Below are positions 58,231 through 64,000 of a DNA stretch of 64,000 bases, piece by piece (positions within the stretch are counted from its first letter, which is position 1; every line of letters starts with the position of its first letter). Position numbers and translations under genes: made by a program. The DNA is taken from contig JAFUES010000004.1 in NCBI GenBank assembly GCA_017470325.1, forward strand, positions 12,441 through 76,440. The letters are read 5' to 3'. This stretch comes from Oscillospiraceae bacterium (lineage in GTDB: Bacteria; Bacillota_A; Clostridia; Oscillospirales; Oscillospiraceae). The notes under the pieces are model-generated. The model searched no databases, was not told the DNA's origin, and worked only from the letters and a program-made list of their open reading frames with translations.

Positions 58231-58647
58231 ATGGTTCAAATCATTATGGGTCTGAAAGGATCCGGCAAGACGAAAAGGCTGGTCGACATGGTCCGCGCGG
58301 CGGTCAACGAGGAGACCGGCGATGTGGTGTGCATCGAGAAGGAGCGCAAGCTGACCTTCGATATCCCCTATCAGGCGCGGCTGATCGAGGCCGGCAGCTA
58401 TGACGTGGGCAACTATGAGTTTTTGAAGGGGCTGATCTGCGGCGTGCACGCCGGCAATTATGACATCACCCATTTCTTTATCGATAATTTCTATAAACTG
58501 GTCAACGACAAATCCGTGGAAGCGCTGGAGACTTTCCTGGCCTGGCTGGATAAGTTCTCCGCGGCGGAGAACATCAGCTTCGTGATCAGTGTTTCCGCCG
58601 ATCCCGCCACCGTCTCCGACGAGGTGAGGAAGTACATCCTGAAGTAA
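58231..58647 (+). CDS. small P-loop ATP-binding protein
   Basis: A 138-residue protein with a Walker A motif GLKGSGKTKRL at its very start (residues 6-13) and a Walker B-like stretch ITHFFIDNFYKL. The rest is alpha/beta with FVISVSADPATVSDEV near the end. Similar small clostridial proteins are annotated as ATP-binding proteins of unknown role. The ATG at 58231 follows AAAAGGAG by 10 bases; an earlier GTG is too close to that site. It lies between the two dehydratase operons, with its own terminator. Confidence 0.8.
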   Translation: MVQIIMGLKGSGKTKRLVDMVRAAVNEETGDVVCIEKERKLTFDIPYQARLIEAGSYDVGNYEFLKGLICGVHAGNYDITHFFIDNFYKLVNDKSVEALETFLAWLDKFSAAENISFVISVSADPATVSDEVRKYILK

Positions 58648-58662
58648 ACCCATGCAAAAGAC

Positions 58663-58706
58663 AAGGGCCGCTGCGATCCGTCAGTGATCGCAGCGGCCCT
58701 TTTTGC
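58663..58706 (+). terminator. terminator of the P-loop protein gene
   Basis: A 16-bp perfect stem (58663-58678 with 58686-58701) with a 7-base loop, followed by TTT. Confidence 0.85.
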
Positions 58707-58779
58707 CGCTCAGCGCTCTTGCCCCAAAAGCGGAAACATGATATGCTCTCACCATAGAATTCGATTTACGAGGTGCGCC

Positions 58780-59937
58780 ATGACGGAAAAGCTTTATGAT
58801 ATCGACAGCGGGATCTTCGCCTTCACCGCCCGGGTCACCGGCTGTGAGCCGGCGGGGAAGGGCTATGCCCTGCGCCTGGACCGGACGGCCTTCTTCCCGG
58901 AGGGCGGCGGCCAACAGGCGGACACCGGCAGCATCGGCGAAGCGAGGGTGCTGGATGTGCAGGAGGAGGGCGGCGAGATCCGCCACTATACCGACAAACC
59001 CCTTGCCGTGGGCGCGGAGGTCTCCTGCGTCCTGGACAAGGAGCAGCGCCGCCGCCGGATGCAGAACCACTCCGGCGAGCATGTGATCTCCGGCCTGATC
59101 CACGGCCTCTACGGCTGGGACAATGTGGGCTTTCACATGGGGGAGAGCTACATGACCATGGACTACAGCGGGGAGCTGAGCTGGGAAGAGCTGATGCGGG
59201 TGGAGACCCTGGCCAATGAGGCCGTGCGGGATGACCTGCCCATCCGCGCCTGGTACCCGGAGCCGGAGCAGCTGCAGGACATGGTCTACCGCAGCAAGCT
59301 GGACCTGACGGAGAACGTGCGCATCGTGGAGATCCCGGGTATCGACCGCTGCGCCTGCTGCGCGCCCCATGTGTCCAGCACCGGCCAGATCGGCGCGGTG
59401 AAGATCCTGACGGCGGAGCGGCACCGGGGCGGAACCCGCATCACCGCCCTCTGCGGCCTGGACGCCATGGAGGATTACCGGGCCCGGCAGGAGAGCGTCT
59501 CCGCCATTTCCGCCCTGCTCAGCGCCAAGCGGGAGGAAGTGGCCCCGGCGGTGGAGCGGCTGCTGGGGGAGCGGGACCGGCTCAAGGAGCGCGTCGCGGC
59601 GCTGAGCATGGAGCTGGTGCGCCTGCGGGCGGAGAGCGTAGCGCCCACAGAGGGCAATCTCTGCCTGTTCGACACGGTCCTGGACGAGGTGGCCCAGCGG
59701 GAACTGGTCAATCTGCTGATGGAGCGCTGCTCCGGCGCGGCCGCCGTCTTCTGCGGAGACGACGAAAACGGCTACCGCTATATCATCGGCAGCCTGCACG
59801 CGGACCTGCGCGCCGCGGCCCGGAACATCAACGCCGCCATCGGCGGTCGGGGCGGCGGATCCCCCGCCATGATCCAGGGCCGCGCGGCGGCCAAAGCCGC
59901 AGAGATCCGGGCATATTTTGACAGCGCAAGTATTTAG
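58780..59937 (+). CDS. alanyl-tRNA editing protein (AlaX-like) with DHHA1 domain
   Basis: A 385-residue protein that hydrolyses mischarged Ser- or Gly-tRNA(Ala). The N-terminal part is the AlaRS-like domain (FFPEGGGQQADTG). The editing zinc site follows: QNHSGEHVISG (HxxxH) and DRCACCAPHVSSTGQIG (CxxxH). A coiled segment (about 245-300) and a DHHA1 domain (NAAIGGRGGGSPAMIQG) complete it, so it is the long AlaX-L type. The ATG at 58780 follows GAGGTG; the upstream frame overlaps the terminator. It is unrelated in function to the flanking dehydratase operons. Confidence 0.9.
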   Translation: MTEKLYDIDSGIFAFTARVTGCEPAGKGYALRLDRTAFFPEGGGQQADTGSIGEARVLDVQEEGGEIRHYTDKPLAVGAEVSCVLDKEQRRRRMQNHSGEHVISGLIHGLYGWDNVGFHMGESYMTMDYSGELSWEELMRVETLANEAVRDDLPIRAWYPEPEQLQDMVYRSKLDLTENVRIVEIPGIDRCACCAPHVSSTGQIGAVKILTAERHRGGTRITALCGLDAMEDYRARQESVSAISALLSAKREEVAPAVERLLGERDRLKERVAALSMELVRLRAESVAPTEGNLCLFDTVLDEVAQRELVNLLMERCSGAAAVFCGDDENGYRYIIGSLHADLRAAARNINAAIGGRGGGSPAMIQGRAAAKAAEIRAYFDSASI

Positions 59938-60011
59938 ACACTTTCCACCAAGATGTATAATATATGCCCTATTTACAACAACATTTTTTAGCAAATTTGA
60001 CGAAAAGCCGA

Positions 60012-60040
60012 TTGACAATTAACTGACGTGTCTTTATAAT
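60012..60040 (+). promoter_or_regulatory. consensus promoter of dehydratase operon 2
   Basis: TTGACA (60012-60017) and TATAAT (60035-60040), both perfect, are 17 bases apart. The leader holds a small hairpin TGCCGG/CCGGCA (60064-60079). Confidence 0.85.
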
Positions 60041-60116
60041 ATATAGCGTGAGAGTGGCCGCATTGCCGGGAAACCGGCAGGGCGGCCAAAAACAGGAAAG
60101 AATTTGGAGGGTTACC

Positions 60117-61328
60117 GTGAAAGATCTCAAGCACTTGATCTTCTTTGAGAATCTGCTTCAGGAAGCCAACAACGATCTTGTCAAACAGGCCAAGGCCGAG
60201 GGCAAGAGAGCGGTGGGCTATACCTGCTATTTCATGCCTGAAGTGCTTCTCGACCTGCCCGGCTGCTTCTCGGTCCGTCTGAGAGCGCCGCGCTGCACAT
60301 CCCCCGACATCGCGACCTACTACATGTCCGCCCGCGTATGTCACTACGCCCGCAGCCTGCTGGAGCGCGCCCTGGAGGGCGGCTTCAACTTCCTGGACGC
60401 CCAGATGGCCACCGAGACCTGCACCGCCACCTGCCGTTTCCAGGAGCATCTGCAGCAGAAGCATCTGGATTCCGTGCAGGATATGCGCATCATCGACAAC
60501 GATGACTTCTTCTGCGAATTCAGCGACGTCCCGTTCAAGAACAACCAGATCGCCTACGAGCATTATACCGATCAGCTGCGCGCCCATGTGCTGCAGCCCC
60601 TGCACGATCACTTCGGCATCGACATCTCCGACGACGCCATCCGCGCCGCTGTGGAGCAGCAGAACGAGGTCAGCCGCCTGATCAACGAGATCGGCGAGTA
60701 CCGCAAGCTGGACAACCCCACCATTACCGGCTATGAGTTCCATGTGATCCAGCTGGTGAGCCTGGTCTGCCCCAAGTATCTGATCCTGCCCTACCTGCGC
60801 GAGACCGCCGAAGAGATGAAGACCCGCAAGCCCGACCGCAAGAAGGACTTCCGCTGCAAGGTCGTCCTGGCCGGCTCCGAGAACGACGATCCCGACTTCA
60901 CCAAGCTGATCGAGAGCTGCGGCGCCCGCGTGGTCTGCGACCGCTACTGCTACGGCGCGGTGGAGAGCCGTCAGATCATCGATCTGCCCGAGGGCGTGGA
61001 TCCCCTGTTCGCCATTGCCAAGCACTATCTGACCACATCCAACTGTCCCCGCTTCATGCCCCAGGACGAGATGCGCGCCAGAAAGAAGAGACTGGCCGAG
61101 CTGGTCAAGGAGTATAAGGCCGACGGCATCATCATCGCCTCCAACAAGTTCTGCGAGTATTGGAGCTATGAGCGTGTCATCGACACCGTCATCATGAACC
61201 GCGATTTTGGCATCCCTGTGTGCTCCATCGAGAAGGAATACATCAACACCGCCTCCGGCCAGCTGCGTACCCGCTTCCAGGCCTTCGTTGAGAGCGTTGA
61301 GATCAAGCAGATTCAGGAGGGCAAGTAA
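60117..61328 (+). CDS. 2-hydroxyacyl-CoA dehydratase, small subunit (operon 2)
   Basis: A 403-residue BcrC/BadD/HgdB-family protein, paralogous to 56763-57950 along its length (KDLKHLIFFENLL, LPGCFSVRLRAPRCTS, ITGYEFHVIQLVS, SENDDPDFTKLIESCGA, FCEYWSYERV). It starts with GTG at 60117, six bases after GGAGG; the ATG-like codon further upstream is not family-like. Codon use is highly biased and the promoter is consensus, so this operon should be strongly expressed. It would pair with the large subunit to form the oxygen-sensitive [4Fe-4S] dehydratase. Confidence 0.85.
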   Translation: MKDLKHLIFFENLLQEANNDLVKQAKAEGKRAVGYTCYFMPEVLLDLPGCFSVRLRAPRCTSPDIATYYMSARVCHYARSLLERALEGGFNFLDAQMATETCTATCRFQEHLQQKHLDSVQDMRIIDNDDFFCEFSDVPFKNNQIAYEHYTDQLRAHVLQPLHDHFGIDISDDAIRAAVEQQNEVSRLINEIGEYRKLDNPTITGYEFHVIQLVSLVCPKYLILPYLRETAEEMKTRKPDRKKDFRCKVVLAGSENDDPDFTKLIESCGARVVCDRYCYGAVESRQIIDLPEGVDPLFAIAKHYLTTSNCPRFMPQDEMRARKKRLAELVKEYKADGIIIASNKFCEYWSYERVIDTVIMNRDFGIPVCSIEKEYINTASGQLRTRFQAFVESVEIKQIQEGK

Positions 61329-61329
61329 G

Positions 61330-62946
61330 ATGGCGAAGAAAGATATCAAGAAAGCGCTGAAGGATTTCTGGTACGGCAAGCCCCACACCGCGGAAGAGGG
61401 CGGCCGCCGTATCGGCGAACTCTTCGAGGATAAGACCGGTCTGTACAAGCACAGAGAGTGGCGCGGCGTCAAGGACACCATGTACTACTTCTACATGATC
61501 TGGCTGTACAACTACATCTTCATGGTGAAGGACGTCATGGTCATGGGCGGCGTCGTGAACTTCGCCAAGGGCGTCTGGCGCTACCGCTGGGTCGGCCAGA
61601 CCTATCTGCCCGTGCTGCACTGGTTTGACCGCGGCCTGCAGGGCCTGCGCGGCCCCGCTCTGGCTGGCTCCGCCTGGCACTATCGCGCCATGGTCAGCAC
61701 CACCATCCGTCAGTTCCAGCGCATGTTCGCCGCGGACACCCGTCTGCACGGCGGCAAGCAGAACGACCTGTACAAGCACACCATCGCCCACAACGAGACC
61801 GTTTGGGGCGGCGTGTTCTATCCCTGGGACGGTGAGATCACCAACGTGCCTCTGGAGATGATCCCCTACTTCGTCACCTGCCACGTCAACTCTCACACCG
61901 TTCTCAACTACATCGACGCGGTCCAGTCCATCGGCCTGCCCGGCGACCCCTGCCCCATGTGCCAGGCCGAGTCCGGCATCTTCGTCCTGGACGACGTGCC
62001 CGACTATGCCGTGGCCGTGGTCACCTGCAACGAGGCCTGCGACGCTTCCGTCTCCACCTCCACCCTGCAGGACTGGTTCTTCGACAAGCCCCTGTTCTCC
62101 CTGCCCATGCCCATGCTGTTTGACGATCCCCTGGTCAAGAAGTATGTCATGCGCGAGATCGAAGAGCTGTGGAAGTTCGTCGAGGATCAGTACGGCATCC
62201 CCTTCAGCTGGGAGAAGCTCACCAAGAAGCTGGAGCTCCAGAACCAGCTGCAGCGCTTCGAGTGGGAGAAGTGGGAAGTGGCCGCCAAGTCCGACTATTA
62301 TCCCATTAACGGCGTTGCCCAGGCCCTGTACCGTATCTACCAGACCCAGTACGGCGATTGGGAGATCTGGCACAAGGTGGACGGCAAGGTCCGCAAGGTC
62401 ATGGAGAAGTGCGTCTCCAAGAAGATCAACACCTTCCCCCAGACCCGCCACCGCGTGATCGCCTGGTCCTGCGCGCCTCTGTACTATTCCAACTGGTGCA
62501 CCTGGGCCTACAACTGCTGGGGCCTGAACGTCATCATCAACATGGACTCTCTGATGTTCGACATGGAGATTCGCACCGATTCCTACGAGCACACCCTCGA
62601 GGATATGGCCCAGTATCACATGTGGGCGCCCATGCGCCGCATGGCCGTCGGCGGCATGAAGCACATGTTTGAGCTGTGGGAGTACATGGAGCGCTTCAAC
62701 TGCGACATGGTCGCTATGTACGACCAGCTGCAGTGCAAGGGTGTTCAGGGTCTGCACGGCCTGTTTGAGGACGAGTTCCGCAACAGAAACATCAAGGCCT
62801 TCTGGATCCCCCATGCTCTGCCCGACAGCCGGACCGTCTCCCGTGCGGAGATCCGCCGTCTGATCAACGACTATATGACCACCGTCATGCACGAAGAGCC
62901 GCTGGATCCGTCTCTGCTGGACTTCGACGATTCCATGACCTGGTAA
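61330..62946 (+). CDS. 2-hydroxyacyl-CoA dehydratase, large subunit (operon 2)
   Basis: A 538-residue paralogue of 55154-56761. It starts one base after the stop of the small subunit gene, as in operon 1. Conserved blocks are KHREWRGVKDTM, YRWVGQTYL, GDPCPMCQAESG, CNEACDASVSTS, QTRHRVIAWSCAPLYY and DSRTVSRAEIRRLINDYM near the end. The cysteine motifs are probable cluster ligands. About 60-120 residues longer than HgdA/HadB, so this is a distinct branch of the family. Substrate unknown. Confidence 0.83.
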   Translation: MAKKDIKKALKDFWYGKPHTAEEGGRRIGELFEDKTGLYKHREWRGVKDTMYYFYMIWLYNYIFMVKDVMVMGGVVNFAKGVWRYRWVGQTYLPVLHWFDRGLQGLRGPALAGSAWHYRAMVSTTIRQFQRMFAADTRLHGGKQNDLYKHTIAHNETVWGGVFYPWDGEITNVPLEMIPYFVTCHVNSHTVLNYIDAVQSIGLPGDPCPMCQAESGIFVLDDVPDYAVAVVTCNEACDASVSTSTLQDWFFDKPLFSLPMPMLFDDPLVKKYVMREIEELWKFVEDQYGIPFSWEKLTKKLELQNQLQRFEWEKWEVAAKSDYYPINGVAQALYRIYQTQYGDWEIWHKVDGKVRKVMEKCVSKKINTFPQTRHRVIAWSCAPLYYSNWCTWAYNCWGLNVIINMDSLMFDMEIRTDSYEHTLEDMAQYHMWAPMRRMAVGGMKHMFELWEYMERFNCDMVAMYDQLQCKGVQGLHGLFEDEFRNRNIKAFWIPHALPDSRTVSRAEIRRLINDYMTTVMHEEPLDPSLLDFDDSMTW

Positions 62947-62961
62947 GAGGAGGAAAGAGAC

Positions 62962-63180
62962 ATGAAGAAAATCGGCAAGTTTTTCTGCAAGCTGCTGGGC
63001 GTCGCCCTCGTGCTGAACGTGGGTCTGTTCCTGGTGTTCTTCTTCGACCTGGACGGCAAGCTGCTCTTTAACGTGGTGGAGCCTTTCCTGAAGAACCACT
63101 ATGACAACATGGAGCGCAAGGACACCCTGAAGGCGCCTTATGACATCGACAAGTTCCCCAAGTATGATTATAATTCCTAA
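62962..63180 (+). CDS. small membrane protein of dehydratase operon 2, unknown family
   Basis: A 72-residue protein: basic start (MKKIGKFFCKLLG), one membrane helix (about 12-28), then VVEPFLKNHYDNMER and a Tyr/Asp/Lys-rich tail absent from the operon 1 copy. GAGGAGG precedes the ATG, 15 bases after the large subunit stop, and the activator gene follows after 25 bases. It is related to 54950-55135. Position between catalytic subunits and activator suggests a structural or electron-transfer-site role at the membrane; inference. Confidence 0.78.
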   Translation: MKKIGKFFCKLLGVALVLNVGLFLVFFFDLDGKLLFNVVEPFLKNHYDNMERKDTLKAPYDIDKFPKYDYNS

Positions 63181-63205
63181 GAAAAAATAGAGGAGATAAG
63201 AGGCA

Positions 63206-64000
63206 ATGAAGTATTTCGGCGGATGCGACGTAGGTTCCACCTACACGAAAGCAGTCATTCTGGATGAAACCGGCAAGATCGTGGCTGACACCACCATCAT
63301 GAGCAAGATCAACTCCGAGCAGAGCGCCATCGCGGCCATGGCCGACGTGTGTTCCAAGGCGGGCCTGAAGGACTCCAAGGAGCTGGCGTACCTGATCGGC
63401 ACGGGCTACGGCCGCAACAAGGTCCCCTTTGCTGACGAGAACATTTCCGAGATCAGCTGCCACGCCATGGGCGTGCACGTGACCAATCCCGAAGTCAAGG
63501 CCATCATCGACATCGGCGGCCAGGACGTGAAGGGCATCAGCGTTGACACGGACGGCACGGTGAAGAACTTCGCCATGAACGACAAGTGCTCTGCGGGTAC
63601 CGGACGTTTCTTCGAGGCCATGGCCCGCTCCTTCGAGCTGAGCCTGCCCGAGTTCTCCAAGCTGAGCCTGACGGCAAAGAACGTGATCCCCATCACGGCG
63701 CAGTGCACGGTGTTTGCGGAGTCCGAGGTCATCACTCTGGTGGGTGAGGGCAAGCCCATGGACGAGATCGCGGCTGGCATCGAGATGGCGGTTGCGAAGC
63801 GCTGCTTCGTCATGGCGAAGAAGGCCGGCGCCACCGACAGCATCACGCTGACGGGCGGCTGCGCGAAGAACGACGGACTGAAGGAAGCCATTGAGCACGT
63901 GCTGAAGCTGAAGGTCGTGGACCTGAAGACCGACCCGCAGCTGATGGGCGCTCTGGGCGCTGCCGAGTATGCCCGCCAGAAGGGCCTGGCCAAGAAGTAA
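63206..64000 (+). CDS. 2-hydroxyacyl-CoA dehydratase activator (HgdC/FldI/HadI-type ATPase)
   Basis: A 264-residue ASKHA-fold ATPase (BcrAD_BadFG family) that uses ATP to inject an electron from reduced ferredoxin or flavodoxin into the dehydratase. The phosphate loop is GGCDVGSTYTKAVI and a second is IDIGGQDVKGI. The two cysteines that bridge a [4Fe-4S] cluster across the dimer are present in NDKCSAGTGRF and TAQCTVFAESEV. GGAGATAAGAGG precedes the ATG. The stop codon is the last base of the window, so further operon genes may follow. It is the only activator seen, and may serve both operons. Confidence 0.93.
   Translation: MKYFGGCDVGSTYTKAVILDETGKIVADTTIMSKINSEQSAIAAMADVCSKAGLKDSKELAYLIGTGYGRNKVPFADENISEISCHAMGVHVTNPEVKAIIDIGGQDVKGISVDTDGTVKNFAMNDKCSAGTGRFFEAMARSFELSLPEFSKLSLTAKNVIPITAQCTVFAESEVITLVGEGKPMDEIAAGIEMAVAKRCFVMAKKAGATDSITLTGGCAKNDGLKEAIEHVLKLKVVDLKTDPQLMGALGAAEYARQKGLAKK

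Noticed and set aside
1..64000. CRISPR arrays, tRNA or rRNA genes, transposases and integrases
   Set aside because: No regularly spaced repeats, no tRNA-like T-loop/acceptor patterns in the gaps, and no such protein signatures in any frame.

Overview
The window looks like the chromosome of an anaerobic, GC-rich member of the Clostridia, most like the Oscillospiraceae (Ruminococcaceae) of the gut. The reasons are pyruvate:ferredoxin oxidoreductase, two oxygen-sensitive 2-hydroxyacyl-CoA dehydratase operons with an archerase-type activator, several DegV proteins, a D-Ala-D-Ala carboxypeptidase of clostridial type, strong Gram-positive ribosome binding sites, and sigma-A promoters with 17-bp spacers. 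No rRNA, tRNA, CRISPR array, transposase or integrase was seen. The assignment to a family is inference from gene content only.

Layout. 1-7.4 kb: housekeeping genes (serC 5' end, half-size EamA protein, mtaB, cysteine desulfurase, AI-2E family exporter, DacF-type carboxypeptidase, pgi). 7.4-10 kb: an AT-richer island with a small XRE regulator divergent from an acyl-CoA synthetase-like adenylating enzyme, with a palindrome lying between the -35 and -10 boxes. 10-13.4 kb: a five-gene operon headed by DAHP synthase. 13.5-17.3 kb: a 37-aa membrane peptide, a WYL regulator operon, an RNA methyltransferase and DegV 1. 17.4-23.2 kb: MATE exporter, then cassette A (serine hydrolase fused to an NTF2-like module, phosphodiester glycosidase, Lgt-like membrane protein). 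23.4-32.8 kb: PepF, DegV 2, YyaL-like protein, a TPR/DUF4037/MBL operon, and an aminotransferase-thioesterase pair. 32.8-36.5 kb: a highly structured intergenic element, a FadR-type regulator, a cytidylate kinase-like protein and L-lactate permease; the last two are joined by four TGGTNNACCA-type operators. 36.5-41.9 kb: a TIR-transmembrane-propeller protein divergent from a membrane-bound XRE regulator, DegV 3 and a GntR/FCD regulator. 42-46.4 kb: an acidic membrane protein and cassette B, a second copy of the glycosidase/Lgt-like cassette. 46.4-54.3 kb: an Amt-PII fusion with a leader hairpin, a truncated phage polyvalent-protein remnant, and nifJ. 54.4-64 kb: an ElaA-type acetyltransferase, then two paralogous dehydratase operons facing away from each other around a P-loop protein and an AlaX-like editing protein.

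How the genes may work together. NifJ makes reduced ferredoxin, the usual electron source for the ATP-driven activator that starts 2-hydroxyacyl-CoA dehydratases. Lactate permease, an acyl-CoA synthetase-like enzyme, an aminotransferase and a hotdog thioesterase could supply or drain hydroxy acids and CoA esters; that link is inference. The two most unusual elements are the duplicated extracytoplasmic cassette (NTF2-like module, NAGPA-type glycosidase, divergent Lgt) and the duplicated dehydratase operons, each of which carries an uncharacterised small membrane protein.
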